Positions 1 through 9,189 are shown, counted from the first letter of the stretch. The stretch is 64,000 nucleotides of DNA from Flavobacterium lotistagni (GCF_011392125.1 NZ_JAAJBU010000007.1:62001-126000), one strand, 5' to 3'. Notes: generated by a model not told the origin, from the sequence alone. Made by a program: numbers and translations.

Positions 1-1314
1 CGCGGCCTCGGAACTGGTCTGACCATTTACGCCCCTGCCATTATTTTATCTGCTTTATTGGGTTGGAACCTGACTATCATGAACATCGTCATCGGTGTAC
101 TGGTGATTATTTACACTTTTGCCGGCGGAACTAAAGCCGTGAACGTGACGCAGAAACAGCAGATGTTCGTTATCATGACCGGAATGTTTGCGACATTTTT
201 TCTGATTTTGCACTTGTTGCCCAACGACATGACTTTTAGTAACGCCTTGCACATAGCAGGTGCCAACCATAAAATGGATATTGTAGATTTCTCGATCGAC
301 CCGGAAACACGTTACACCTTCTGGAGCGGAATCACCGGAGGTTTCTTTTTGGCGCTTTCGTATTTCGGAACCGATCAATCTCAAGTAGGGCGGTATCTTT
401 CGGGCAAATCGATTCGGGAAAGCCAAATGGGCTTAATCATGAACGGATTCTTGAAAGTGCCGATGCAGTTTTTTATCCTGCTCATTGGCGTGATGGTTTT
501 TGTGTTTTTTCAGTTCAATCCGGTGCCGCTGAATTTCAATCCGAACAATCGCATCGTCGTTGAAAATTCTCCTTACAAAGCCGAGTACGAAGCCATTGAA
601 AACAAACTCAGCAAATTATCGGAAGAGAAAAAAGAAATCAACCTGATTTACATCGATCACTTAAACCAAAACTACGACAACCCGATTTTACGCAAAGAAC
701 TCGTCGCGATTTCAAGCAAAGAAAACGATTTAAGAGACCAAGCGCGTGAAGTCATTGCCAAGGCCGACCCAAAGGCCGAAACCAACGACAAAGATTATGT
801 GTTTATCCATTTCATCTTGAATTATCTGCCCAAAGGTTTGATCGGATTGTTGCTCGCGGTGATTTTATCGGCAGCGATGTCATCAACAGCTTCAGGGCTT
901 AACGCCTTAGCTTCGACCACAGCAATTGATATTTACAAACGCAATGTCGGCCCAGGAAAAACCGAAAAACACTTCGTCAACGCGACACAATTCTTCACTT
1001 TACTTTGGGGTGTGATTGCAATTTTGTTTGCTTGTGTCGGAACACTTTTTGAAAACCTGATCCAACTCGTGAATATCGTCGGTTCTATTTTTTATGGCAC
1101 TGTGCTCGGGATTTTCTTGGTTGGTTTTTACATCAAATTTGTGCAAGCCAAAGCTATTTTTTGGGGTGCGGTCGTGAGCCAATTGTTGATTTTTTATATC
1201 TATTATCTGGATATTGTGAGTTTTCTCTGGCTCAATTTCATCGGCGCACTGCTCACGGTTTGTCTTTCGATGATTTTACAAATCAGTTTTGGTAAGAAAG
1301 AAATTCAGGAATAA
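1..1314 (+). CDS. Sodium:solute symporter (SSS family), 5' truncated by window edge
   Basis: The reading frame is open from base 1, so the true start lies outside the window; 437 residues are visible. It is a polytopic inner-membrane protein with many hydrophobic segments. The motif AAMSSTASGLNALAST near the middle matches the conserved small/serine-rich helix of the SSS family that lines the sodium site, followed by DIYKR as in many family members. Between two membrane segments there is a long charged, coiled-coil-like insertion (visible residues about 180-265) that is larger than in classic SSS transporters. Substrate cannot be told from sequence. It converges with the DUF2911 gene. Confidence 0.88.
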   Translation, partial: RGLGTGLTIYAPAIILSALLGWNLTIMNIVIGVLVIIYTFAGGTKAVNVTQKQQMFVIMTGMFATFFLILHLLPNDMTFSNALHIAGANHKMDIVDFSIDPETRYTFWSGITGGFFLALSYFGTDQSQVGRYLSGKSIRESQMGLIMNGFLKVPMQFFILLIGVMVFVFFQFNPVPLNFNPNNRIVVENSPYKAEYEAIENKLSKLSEEKKEINLIYIDHLNQNYDNPILRKELVAISSKENDLRDQAREVIAKADPKAETNDKDYVFIHFILNYLPKGLIGLLLAVILSAAMSSTASGLNALASTTAIDIYKRNVGPGKTEKHFVNATQFFTLLWGVIAILFACVGTLFENLIQLVNIVGSIFYGTVLGIFLVGFYIKFVQAKAIFWGAVVSQLLIFYIYYLDIVSFLWLNFIGALLTVCLSMILQISFGKKEIQE

Positions 1315-1317
1315 AAA

Positions 1318-1343
1318 AATCCGCTTCGGTTAGGAAACGGATT
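1318..1343 (-). terminator. Rho-independent terminator of the DUF2911 gene
   Basis: Inverted repeat AATCCG/CGGATT with an inner TTC/GAA extension; read on the minus strand it is followed by a run of seven T. It lies between two convergent genes and best serves the minus-strand gene. Confidence 0.6.
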
Positions 1344-1365
1344 CTTAAGAGTTCAAAATGATGGA

Positions 1366-2211
1366 TTATTTCTTGCTCCACTCGGCAATACTGTCGTTAT
1401 TCATTTTTACGTAATCGTCGTTTTTGGCAGCAGTAGCAGCGGCTAAGGAAATTTTTGCGGTTTCTATAGCACCTTTTTTATCTCCTAATTTAGCTTGTAT
1501 CAAAGACTTTTGGCGCGTGTACCAAAACGGTTTGTCTTTGTTCATGTCAATGGCTTTGTTGACATATTCCAAAGCTTTGTTCAAATCGCCGTTTGACTGA
1601 TAGAAATACTGGGCTGAAGCAAAATAATCCCCTGAAGTCGGACCGGCCATTACTTTTTCAATACTGGCCATGGCCGTTTTCTGTGTTGGCACTTCAAACT
1701 TGAGCGATACAAGGGTTTTATCCCAAGACAATTCTAAATAACCGAAATTATTGTCTAATCCGTTCACTCCGATGGTTAGTGTTTCAACAACGTTGTTCAA
1801 CATTTTGGCATCAACATTTGTAGAAAGTGCTACTTTGTTGACATTCCAATTCTCTGGTGTTCCCCAGTTGTCGGTGTCGGTGTAGAAGATCACTTCCCAC
1901 ATATCGACTTTGGGTGTAGTAAACAAGGCGTATTTTCCTTTTTTGAGCGTTTGCCCGTTAATTACTACGTCATCAGAAAAAGTGACCATGGTGTTTTGGT
2001 TGGCACCGGTACGCCAGAGTTTTCCGTAAGGCACTAAGTCTCCGAAAACGGTTCTTCCCTTTTTACTCGGACGAGAATATTCAACGGTTACTTCAGTAAG
2101 CCCGACCATTTGCGTCAAAGTAGATTTCGGGCTTGGCGCAGGCGTTTTCACTTGGGCCGAAACATTCAAGGCAGTGCAAGCGACTACCAAGGCTAAAATA
2201 ATTTTCTTCAT
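1366..2211 (-). CDS. DUF2911 family secreted protein with TPR-like C-terminus
   Basis: The 281-residue product begins with a clear signal peptide (MKKIILALVVACTALNVSAQ), which decides the start; an in-frame upstream methionine would add a non-signal leader. Residues about 28-170 carry the DUF2911 core, with the typical VEYSRPSKKGRTVFG and PYGKLWRTGAN stretches. The C-terminal part (about 195-270) looks like TPR helices. DUF2911 proteins are common in Bacteroidota and have no established biochemical role; export to the periplasm is predicted from the signal peptide. Confidence 0.85.
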   Translation of the reverse strand: MKKIILALVVACTALNVSAQVKTPAPSPKSTLTQMVGLTEVTVEYSRPSKKGRTVFGDLVPYGKLWRTGANQNTMVTFSDDVVINGQTLKKGKYALFTTPKVDMWEVIFYTDTDNWGTPENWNVNKVALSTNVDAKMLNNVVETLTIGVNGLDNNFGYLELSWDKTLVSLKFEVPTQKTAMASIEKVMAGPTSGDYFASAQYFYQSNGDLNKALEYVNKAIDMNKDKPFWYTRQKSLIQAKLGDKKGAIETAKISLAAATAAKNDDYVKMNNDSIAEWSKK

Positions 2212-2348
2212 AGGGTTTTGTGTTTTAGTTTCTTCAAAAGTAAGGATTCGAACCCGCAATTCTGTTAAGGATTCCTTAATTGAAAATATTTTTTGTTTAA
2301 CTTATAAAACAAAAGATTAAACATTATATTTACAGTCAAATTGCAATT

Positions 2349-2813
2349 ATGAAAGTTTACACCAAATCTTGTGTTCAAAATCTGCCCATCAGCCGTGAAC
2401 AAGCTTGGGAATTTCTATCTGATCCTAAAAACTTAAAAACAATTACTCCAGATTATATGGGCTTTGAGATAGTTTCCGGCGCAGACAGAAAAATATTTCC
2501 CGGACAAATCATTCAATATACTGTAACCCCACTTTTAGGAATAAAAATGCCTTGGGTAACTGAAATTTCCCATGTAATTCCCGGTGAATACTTCGTGGAT
2601 GAACAACGCTACGGTCCTTATTCGTTCTGGCACCACAAACATTTCTTAAAAGATATTCCTGGCGGAGTAGCCATGGAAGACATTATTGACTACAAATTAC
2701 CGATGGGTGCTATTGGCCAACTCGTGCATCCGTTTTTGGTGCAGAAAAAACTCGATGAAATTTTTGAATTCCGTCGTAAAAAACTGATTGAACTTTTTGG
2801 TAACTGGCAATAA
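2349..2813 (+). CDS. SRPBCC-family (START-like) protein
   Basis: This 154-residue protein matches the SRPBCC ligand-binding fold as found in the YfcH/CDP-paratose-epimerase-associated group: an N-terminal strand with LPISREQAWEFLSDPKNL, a middle segment ending in YGPYSFWHHKHF, and a C-terminal helix with VQKKLDEIFEFRRKKL. It ends 9 bp before the photolyase start, so the two are probably cotranscribed, an arrangement I recall from other bacteria. The ligand is unknown. Confidence 0.8.
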   Translation: MKVYTKSCVQNLPISREQAWEFLSDPKNLKTITPDYMGFEIVSGADRKIFPGQIIQYTVTPLLGIKMPWVTEISHVIPGEYFVDEQRYGPYSFWHHKHFLKDIPGGVAMEDIIDYKLPMGAIGQLVHPFLVQKKLDEIFEFRRKKLIELFGNWQ

Positions 2814-2822
2814 ATTCTAGTA

Positions 2823-4112
2823 ATGACAACAATATTCTGGTTCCGACGCGATCTAAGACTGGCAGACAATAAAGGCTTATTCGAAGCTTTGAAGAACAAT
2901 CAGGCTGTTTTGCCGATTTTCATTTTCGACTCCAAAATTTTGGAACAATTGCCTAAAAGTGATGCCCGTGTCGGGTTTATTCAGGAATTGCTCTCGGGAA
3001 TTCAATCGGAACTGCAAGCGGTTGGTAAATCTTTGGCGGTATTTTATGGTGAACCTTTGGAGATTTTTAAAAAATTAGTCGCCGAAAACCAAGTAGAAGC
3101 TTTATACGCCAACCGCGATTACGAACCTTATGCAAGGCAGCGCGACAAAGCGGTTTACGAGTTTTTGCAATCAAAGAATATCGAGTTCAAAAGCTTCAAA
3201 GACCAAGTGATTTTCGAGAAAAACGAAGTGATTAAAGACGATGGCTTGCCTTATGTGGTTTACACGCCTTACTCCAGAAAATGGAAAGAGAACTTCAAAA
3301 AAACGAAGCTCGAATCTTATCCTTCGGAGACTTTACTTCGGCACATTCAAGCGCACACCTACCCTTTTTTAAGTTTGAATGACATTGGTTTTGAGAAATC
3401 GCAAATTAAAGTGATGCCTTACGACGTTTCCGAAAATCTGATTCGAAACTATGAAGCCACCCGGAACTTTCCGGCGCAAGACAAAACTTCTTACCTGAGC
3501 GTACATTTGCGTTTTGGTTCGGTGAGCATTCGGAAAATCGTGGAGAAAGCCATGGCCCAGAAAAACGAAACCTTCTGGAACGAACTCATTTGGCGGGAAT
3601 TCTTCATGCAGATTCTATGGCATTTCCCGCAGACCGTTACCCGAAGTTTCCGCCCGAAATATGACGCCATTCAATGGAACAACAACGAAGCCGATTTCAA
3701 GAAGTGGTGTAAAGGTCAAACCGGTTATCCGTTTGTAGATGCGGGCATGCGGCAGCTCAATGCGACAGGTTATATGCACAACCGAGTGCGGATGATTGTG
3801 GCGAGTTTCCTTTGCAAACATTTGCTAATCGATTGGCGATGGGGCGAAGCTTACTTTGCACTTAAACTGCTCGATTACGAACAAGCCAGCAATATCGGCA
3901 ACTGGCAATGGGCAGCCGGAAGCGGTGTAGATGCTGCGCCGTATTTCAGGATTTTCAACCCGACCGAGCAAATCAAGAAGTTTGACAAAGATTTGAAATA
4001 CATCAAGAAATGGGTTCCTGAACTTGAAACTTCGCATTATCCGGAACCGATTGTCGAGCATAAGTTCGCACGGGAACGTTGCTTGAAAGTTTACAAAGAA
4101 GCTGTGGCGTGA
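2823..4112 (+). CDS. phrB: Deoxyribodipyrimidine photolyase (class I cryptochrome/photolyase family)
   Basis: The enzyme would use blue light to split cyclobutane pyrimidine dimers in DNA. The 429-residue protein starts with TTIFWFRRDLRLADN, the family's N-terminal Rossmann-like antenna domain (about 1-130). The C-terminal helical FAD domain includes FWNELIWREFF, the GQTGYPFVDAGMRQL segment and GNWQWAAGSGVDAAPYFR, which hold FAD-binding and electron-transfer tryptophan positions of class I photolyases. Length fits bacterial photolyases rather than longer plant-type cryptochromes. Exact antenna chromophore and lesion specificity (CPD versus 6-4) cannot be assigned by eye. Confidence 0.93.
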   Translation: MTTIFWFRRDLRLADNKGLFEALKNNQAVLPIFIFDSKILEQLPKSDARVGFIQELLSGIQSELQAVGKSLAVFYGEPLEIFKKLVAENQVEALYANRDYEPYARQRDKAVYEFLQSKNIEFKSFKDQVIFEKNEVIKDDGLPYVVYTPYSRKWKENFKKTKLESYPSETLLRHIQAHTYPFLSLNDIGFEKSQIKVMPYDVSENLIRNYEATRNFPAQDKTSYLSVHLRFGSVSIRKIVEKAMAQKNETFWNELIWREFFMQILWHFPQTVTRSFRPKYDAIQWNNNEADFKKWCKGQTGYPFVDAGMRQLNATGYMHNRVRMIVASFLCKHLLIDWRWGEAYFALKLLDYEQASNIGNWQWAAGSGVDAAPYFRIFNPTEQIKKFDKDLKYIKKWVPELETSHYPEPIVEHKFARERCLKVYKEAVA

Positions 4113-4134
4113 CTCCTCTTTAAATTAGGGAAAC

Positions 4135-4794
4135 TCACCTGCCCATCTTTCTTATCACTTCAAAATTCAGTTCGTCAAAATGATGAATCACACGGTCGGC
4201 CAAAGACAAATCTTGCAGTTTGGAATTCACGCTCACATATGCCACACAATAAATCCCGGCGGCATTCGCAGCTTTGATACCGTTGGTGCTGTCTTCGATC
4301 ACGATGCAGTTTTCGACAGGAGTTTGTGAAAGCCGGGCCGCTTCTTCAAAAATGGCCGGATGCGGTTTAGACCTCGGAAAATCTTCGCCCGAAACAATAT
4401 GCGAGAAATATTGATGCAGTTTGAACCTATTGAAAATCCTTTCGATAGTGACGCGAGCCGATGAAGAAGCCAAAACCAGTTGCATGCCTTTTTCGTGAAG
4501 TTCTTTGATGAGCGCTGCTACGCCGTCGAGCAAATACAAATCTTCTTTGGCATCGAACGCGTCGTTGAACAAGTTGCGCTTGGTTTCGACAAGATGCAAA
4601 ACTTCATCCTCCAATTGGTACAATTCCTTGAGTTTTTCATAGATGTTCTTGGTGGAGTTGCCTGTAAAGGAAGCATACAATTCTGGGGAAACCTCAATTT
4701 GAAGTTCCTTGAAATGCTGGTTGTAGGCGAAATGATGCACCGGTTCGGTATCGACAATAACGCCGTCCATATCGAAAATGACTGTCTTAATCAT
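4135..4794 (-). CDS. HAD-superfamily hydrolase, beta-phosphoglucomutase/phosphatase-like
   Basis: The 219-residue protein carries HAD motif I as FDMDGVIVDTEP at residues 7-18, motif II in LASSSAR, motif III around KPHPAIF and motif IV in VIEDSTNGIKAA. The helical cap inserted after motif I (about 17-85) places it in subfamily IA, with beta-phosphoglucomutase-like sugar phosphatases as the closest general match. Likely a cytoplasmic sugar-phosphate phosphatase or mutase. The substrate is not determinable here. Confidence 0.88.
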   Translation of the reverse strand: MIKTVIFDMDGVIVDTEPVHHFAYNQHFKELQIEVSPELYASFTGNSTKNIYEKLKELYQLEDEVLHLVETKRNLFNDAFDAKEDLYLLDGVAALIKELHEKGMQLVLASSSARVTIERIFNRFKLHQYFSHIVSGEDFPRSKPHPAIFEEAARLSQTPVENCIVIEDSTNGIKAANAAGIYCVAYVSVNSKLQDLSLADRVIHHFDELNFEVIRKMGR

Positions 4795-4814
4795 AAGGAT
4801 ATTTGAATTTGGAG

Positions 4815-4888
4815 TGACTGACCCGAGCGAGTTTTGCGATGCGAATTGTATGGAGCGCAGCGGAATAAGTGCCTTAGATGGTTAGTCA
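4815..4888. repeat. Imperfect inverted repeat in the HAD-tcdA gap
   Basis: TGACTGACC near one end pairs with GGTTAGTCA near the other with a single G-T mismatch, enclosing a G-rich segment with several GAGCG-type words. The right arm overlaps the last codons of tcdA. It could be a processing or termination structure for the minus-strand transcript or part of a dispersed element; no T-run follows it. Confidence 0.35.
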
Positions 4889-5616
4889 TTAGATTCCTCG
4901 GTCTTTGGTTTGAGTAAATAACGGATTACGGCTTCCGCAGCGTGCAATCCGAACAAGGCCGGCATATAACTGTTGGTGCCGTAAAACGACTTTTTGAAGT
5001 TCGAACCGTCGGTCATTCTCAGACTTGATTCGTCTTGGATTTCTGAGGAAAAAACCACTTTGAGTTTATCGATTTTCACCGCGCGCAGTTTCTTTTTCAT
5101 CGCTTTGGCCATAAAACAATTTTGGGTGTTGCCAATATTGGCGACTTTGACCTTGCTGGCTTCCATTTTTCCTCCGGCGCCCATACTGGAGATAATTTTT
5201 ACTCTTTTGCGTTTGGCCGCGATAATCAAATTGAGTTTCGGCGTGAGGCTGTCGATGCAATCCATCACGTAATCGTACTCGGGCGAAACAAGTTCAAAAG
5301 CGCGTTCGGGTGAAAGAAATTCTTTGATTCGGGTGAGTTGCAATTCGGGGTTGATGTCGAGCAAACGGTCACCCACAATATCGATTTTGGGTTTCCCGAC
5401 CGTAGAATGCAAGGCCGGTAATTGACGGTTGATGTTCGTGATATCGACCACATCGCCATCAACAATGGTCATTTTTCCGACACCGGCGCGTGCGATGAAT
5501 TCGGCTGCAAACGAGCCAACGCCGCCTACTCCTACAATCAAGACGTTGGCGTTTTTTAATCGGTCTAAACCTTCTTTTTTAAAGAGCAATTCTGCCCTTT
5601 CTGTCCATGCTGCCAT
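4882..5616 (-). CDS. tcdA: tRNA threonylcarbamoyladenosine dehydratase (TcdA, ThiF/E1 family)
   Basis: TcdA cyclises t6A at position 37 of tRNAs reading ANN codons to ct6A using ATP. The 244-residue protein has the E1-like nucleotide-binding loop VGVGGVGSFAAEFIARAGVG near residue 28, the DGDVVDITNINRQ segment that contacts ATP, and the DCIDSLTPK motif. The length matches TcdA rather than the larger MoeB/ThiF proteins, and no Cys-x-x-Cys zinc pairs of MoeB type are seen. It begins 4 bp after the stop of the TatD gene, so the two are likely cotranscribed. Confidence 0.88.
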   Translation of the reverse strand: MAAWTERAELLFKKEGLDRLKNANVLIVGVGGVGSFAAEFIARAGVGKMTIVDGDVVDITNINRQLPALHSTVGKPKIDIVGDRLLDINPELQLTRIKEFLSPERAFELVSPEYDYVMDCIDSLTPKLNLIIAAKRKRVKIISSMGAGGKMEASKVKVANIGNTQNCFMAKAMKKKLRAVKIDKLKVVFSSEIQDESSLRMTDGSNFKKSFYGTNSYMPALFGLHAAEAVIRYLLKPKTEESND

Positions 5617-5620
5617 GTGA

Positions 5621-6280
5621 TTATAAATTGATTTTTGATTTGAATACTTGATTAAAATTACTGCGAACCGTTTGTTTCAACAATTCGATTTCCATGTTTT
5701 TGTATTTTGCGGCGAGCCCATAAACCTCTCGGATGCTTTCTTCGACCGTATCGGTTTCAAGGAAAAAACGGTCGTTCGGCACACTTGTAAAAACGGTTTC
5801 CAATTCTGAATTTCTAAGCAAATATTTCCCGAACGAAATGTAAAAACCGTTATCGAGCAACTGTTTTGCGGTTTCGCTATTTTTTGAAAATCCATGAATG
5901 ACCATCGGAACGGAAATCTGCAATCTCTTTTTAGTTTCGATGACTTCTTGAAACGCGGCCACGCAATGCAATATTACCGGCTTTTGGTATTGCTCGGCCA
6001 AATGCAATTGTTTTTCAAAAACTACTGTTTGTAACTGAAACGGAGTTTCGATGCGTTTGTCGAGTCCGCACTCGCCGACAGCTAAGCAATTTTCTAGTTC
6101 GAGTTTGCTTTCCAGAATTTTAAAATCTTCTTCCAAACGGCTTTCAACGATATACCACGGATGGATTCCGATCGAATAATGCGGAATCACAGCGTCGAAC
6201 TCATGTGGATACTGGTTCACGATTTCCAGAATATCATGACGGTCGGTGAATTGGTGCGTATGTAAATTGAGGTAATCCAT
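5621..6280 (-). CDS. TatD-family metal-dependent hydrolase (short)
   Basis: At 219 residues this is shorter than typical TatD nucleases (about 255-265). The metal site is nevertheless complete: HTH near the N-terminus, the glutamate of VGECGLD, the histidines in ILHC and VIHGFS, and the aspartate in FLETDTVE. It likely acts as a cytoplasmic phosphodiesterase or DNase. Its start codon directly follows the stop codon of the DUF1684 gene without a spacer, which suggests translational coupling. Confidence 0.85.
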   Translation of the reverse strand: MDYLNLHTHQFTDRHDILEIVNQYPHEFDAVIPHYSIGIHPWYIVESRLEEDFKILESKLELENCLAVGECGLDKRIETPFQLQTVVFEKQLHLAEQYQKPVILHCVAAFQEVIETKKRLQISVPMVIHGFSKNSETAKQLLDNGFYISFGKYLLRNSELETVFTSVPNDRFFLETDTVEESIREVYGLAAKYKNMEIELLKQTVRSNFNQVFKSKINL

Positions 6281-6883
6281 CTAGTCGTGAAACTTTTTGA
6301 CGCCCGCCAAAATGGCTACACCTAAGTCGTTTTCGAGCGGTACAATCGGACACGAGTACTTATGATTGTAGGCGCAATACGGATTATAAGCCGTGTTGAA
6401 ATCAATTAAAACCGTATCAGATTTCGGGAAACGCATATCGATATAACGCCCGCCGATATAACTTTCCTTACCACAAGTCAGATCAGAAAAAGGCAGGAAA
6501 AGATAATCTTCATAGCCCGGTTTTTTAGCCAGTTCGACGTTCTGATATACATTGAGTTTTAGTTTCTTACCGTCGAGCTCGAAATGCAATTCGCCGTACT
6601 TGACATACTCCGGAAGCCGCGTCGTGGAAGTTTTCATTTTGAACGGTTTCTCGTTTTGGGCCTTGACAAATTGCGCTAGTACCGCATATTTCTGAGCAAT
6701 CGGATAGAAATCTAATCCTTTGAACTGCTTTAAATCTTCTTCGGTGAGCGGGCTTTCTTTCGGATCGGCATATTCCTGGTTGAGTTTTTTCTGTGCGGCT
6801 TCGGCATCGGCCACCGTCCATTTGGGTTGGGCCATTGCGCCAAAAGCAAGCCACATCAAAATCACCGTGATGGATTTTCTCAT
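6281..6883 (-). CDS. DUF1684 family secreted protein
   Basis: The start is set at the methionine opening a signal peptide (MRKSITVILMWLAFGAMAQ); an upstream in-frame methionine lacks signal features. The 200-residue product contains the DUF1684 hallmark segments: DLTCGKESYIGGRYIDM, DFNTAYNPYCAYNHKYSCP and a final ENDLGVAILAGVK. The family is widespread in Bacteroidota and of unknown function; two conserved cysteines in NPYCAYNHKYSC could form a disulfide in the periplasm. It is the first gene of a small minus-strand set with tatD and tcdA. Confidence 0.85.
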   Translation of the reverse strand: MRKSITVILMWLAFGAMAQPKWTVADAEAAQKKLNQEYADPKESPLTEEDLKQFKGLDFYPIAQKYAVLAQFVKAQNEKPFKMKTSTTRLPEYVKYGELHFELDGKKLKLNVYQNVELAKKPGYEDYLFLPFSDLTCGKESYIGGRYIDMRFPKSDTVLIDFNTAYNPYCAYNHKYSCPIVPLENDLGVAILAGVKKFHD

Positions 6884-6973
6884 TGTTAATTTTTCCACAA
6901 AAATAAGGTAAAAGTTCATTGGTGGTCTACCGCACTCGTCACAAAGTTTTACCTTTACGGCGTTCGAAACGCT

Positions 6974-8194
6974 ATGATTAAAAAAGCTTCCCAAAAGTAT
7001 ATCGATAATTTCAGAGGATTTCGCCGCGAGGTCTGGATCCTGGCGATGATTACCTTTATCAACCGCGCCGGTACGATGGTGCTGCCGTTTTTATCGAAAT
7101 ACCTCAAAGAAGATTTGGGCTTTAGCTACAGCCAAGTCGGTTGGGTGATGGTTTGCTTTGGTTTGGGCTCGATGCTGGGTTCGTGGCTCGGCGGGAAACT
7201 TACAGATAAAATTGGGTTTTACCGCATCATGGTGTTCAGCTTGTTTACCAGCGGATTGGCCTTTTTCGTGTTGCAATTCATCACTTCATTTTGGGGTTTG
7301 TGTATCGGCATGTTTTTAATCATGGTGATTGCCGATATGTTCCGACCGGCCATGTTTGTGTCACTGACTGCTTATGCCAAACCGGAAAACAGAACCCGAG
7401 CGCTCACTTTGGTAAGGCTTGCCGTGAACTTAGGCTTTGCTGCTGGCCCGGCACTCGGCGGATTAATTATTATGGGCATCGGTTATAAAGGTTTATTTTG
7501 GGCCGATGGCGCGACTTGTATCTTGTCGATTCTGATTTTTGCTTTGTTGGTCAAGGAAAAGAAAAAACCGAAAGATGACACCACCAACACAGCCAATCAA
7601 ACCGTTCCGGACTCGGTTTTCAAAGACAAGATTTTCTGGATTTTCCTGTTTGTTTGTTTCGCGACTTCGATGATATTCTTCCAGATTTTCACGACTTTGC
7701 CGCTGTACCATCACGAGCAGTTTGGCTTGACCGAATTCCAGACCGGACTGATCATGACGCTCAACGGTTTGCTGATTTTCTTTCTCGAGATGCCGATTGT
7801 AACCATTTTCGAGCGCAAGCTAGTACCGCGATTGCAAATCATTCTTTGGGGCTCGCTGATGATGTCGCTGAGTTTCTTCACTTTGCTATTTGATAGTTGG
7901 GCCGGAATTTTATTGGTCAGCATTGTTTTCATTACTTTTGGCGAGATGTTCATTTTTCCGTTTTCGAATTCGTTCGCAATGAGCCGTGCACCCAAAGGCC
8001 ACGAAGGCAGATACATGGCACTGTTCACGATGAGTTTTTCGCTGGCGCATATTTCGAGCTCGAAAACCGGAATGGAAATGATTAGCCATTTTGGTTATCA
8101 GGCCAATTGGTTGTTCATGGGTTGCCTAGGAATTGTAGCGGTAGTTTGTTGTATTTGGTTGCAGAAACTCTTGCAGCGCGAGCAAAATCTATAA
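6974..8194 (+). CDS. Major facilitator superfamily transporter
   Basis: The 406-residue protein has about twelve hydrophobic segments in two halves joined by a charged linker near residue 195-215 (KEKKKPKDDTTN). The loop after helix 2 reads GGKLTDKIGFYR, the standard MFS motif A region, and helix 4 to 5 contains KPENRTRALTLVRLAVNLGF as in drug-efflux MFS proteins. Probably a drug/metabolite exporter of the inner membrane; substrate unknown. Its 3' end overlaps the next, convergent gene by 6 bp. Confidence 0.88.
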   Translation: MIKKASQKYIDNFRGFRREVWILAMITFINRAGTMVLPFLSKYLKEDLGFSYSQVGWVMVCFGLGSMLGSWLGGKLTDKIGFYRIMVFSLFTSGLAFFVLQFITSFWGLCIGMFLIMVIADMFRPAMFVSLTAYAKPENRTRALTLVRLAVNLGFAAGPALGGLIIMGIGYKGLFWADGATCILSILIFALLVKEKKKPKDDTTNTANQTVPDSVFKDKIFWIFLFVCFATSMIFFQIFTTLPLYHHEQFGLTEFQTGLIMTLNGLLIFFLEMPIVTIFERKLVPRLQIILWGSLMMSLSFFTLLFDSWAGILLVSIVFITFGEMFIFPFSNSFAMSRAPKGHEGRYMALFTMSFSLAHISSSKTGMEMISHFGYQANWLFMGCLGIVAVVCCIWLQKLLQREQNL

Positions 8195-8737
8195 ACTATT
8201 TCTGAGACTTTTTTTGATTTCGATTAGCGGCTTGTTTGTCGTTATAAGTTGTAGGATGATTTCCTGACGCAACACCTCAATAGGTCGATTGAAATAGTTG
8301 GCCCAAGCTTCAGTGGTCAACAAGTTTCTGATTTCTTTGATGATTTTAGCAGTTTCTGGCGCAGTTCGCAGTTGGTATTCGGCTTTGAAATCTTTGCTGT
8401 CTTTGTGCGCATAATGGACGTTCTGATTCTCGTCGACGGTGATGAAATAGAGTTTTTCGGTATCGTTATCGGGATAAAACCATTCCCATTGTGCAAAGCC
8501 CAAGCGCGTTCTCGATACTTTATTATGGTTGGAGCTCTGCAACCGCCACTTACAATTGGCCGCACGGCCCCAATGGTTTGACAAACGATAAACACCTTCT
8601 GATGTGAAGTAATAGCTACTGCCAGATGGGCTTTGGTAGTCTGGCTTCAAACCTTCGATAGCTTGCAGATTCTTTTCTTGGAACACACAAAAAGTGTGGC
8701 GGTGGAAATTGTGGCGATTATAAATTTTGGAAGCCAT
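8189..8737 (-). CDS. Conserved-looking protein of unknown function
   Basis: I do not recognise this 182-residue protein. It has no signal peptide or membrane segment. It is rich in aromatic and basic residues in the first two thirds (YRLSNHWGRAANCKWRL, LGFAQWEWFYPDND), with a helical C-terminus after residue about 125. The GRAANCKWRLQ and WEWFYPDNDTEKLYFITVD stretches look structured and might bind nucleic acid, but that is a guess. It lies head-to-head with a small plus-strand gene 41 bp away. Confidence 0.7.
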   Translation of the reverse strand: MASKIYNRHNFHRHTFCVFQEKNLQAIEGLKPDYQSPSGSSYYFTSEGVYRLSNHWGRAANCKWRLQSSNHNKVSRTRLGFAQWEWFYPDNDTEKLYFITVDENQNVHYAHKDSKDFKAEYQLRTAPETAKIIKEIRNLLTTEAWANYFNRPIEVLRQEIILQLITTNKPLIEIKKSLRNSL

Positions 8738-8778
8738 AAATAGCGTAGCTTTGAAATCTTCAATAAAACAAAAGTACG

Positions 8779-9009
8779 ATGGCCAAAGGAATTTACACCG
8801 GAATGATAGAAAAAGATGAAAACGGAAACTATTTCTGTGGCCCTTACCTGCTCGATTACAAAAAAGTAAGCAGCGCTTTTAGCTTGGGTGAAAAAATTAC
8901 TATCAAGTCTGTCATTACCAATCCGAGTGATAAATCTTTTGCCGCTTATTCACAGAAATCAAGTGATTTTGCCAAGGCCAACAATAAAGGCGGCATCGAA
9001 AAGCAGTAA
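8779..9009 (+). CDS. Small protein of unknown function (76 aa)
   Basis: This short cytoplasmic protein (MAKGIYTGMIEKDENGNYFCGPYLLDYKK) has no signal sequence or membrane segment. Its N-terminal half looks like a small beta-rich fold (GNYFCGPYLLDY) and its tail is lysine- and serine-rich. No family is recognised. Start and stop are unambiguous and codon use looks like that of its neighbours, which supports a real gene. Confidence 0.65.
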   Translation: MAKGIYTGMIEKDENGNYFCGPYLLDYKKVSSAFSLGEKITIKSVITNPSDKSFAAYSQKSSDFAKANNKGGIEKQ

Positions 9010-9087
9010 ACTAACTGTTTGATTTTCAATTTAAACAATTGTCTTACCTCAAATTACTTCCTTAAATTTTAGTTAAATAACGAATTT

Positions 9088-9123
9088 TATAGTTGTATAA
9101 CTAAAAATATAGTTGTAGGTTTG
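9088..9123 (+). promoter_or_regulatory. blaI promoter with phased operator repeats
   Basis: TATAGTTGTA occurs at 9088-9097 and again at 9108-9117, exactly 20 bp apart (two helical turns). A Bacteroidota-type promoter is superposed: TTG at 9093-9095, a 20-bp spacer and TAGGTTTG (TAnnTTTG) at 9116-9123. The repeats cover both elements, and the first continues into AGTTGTATAACT, a partly palindromic sequence. This is what an autoregulated BlaI/MecI-type operator should look like. The binding protein is inferred from the adjacent repressor gene. Confidence 0.65.
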
Positions 9124-9189
9124 GATGGAGTTTTTGTTAGAGAGAATTTGTTCCTAATTTCCGGTTTTTTGCGTTAGGGATAGTAGTGA

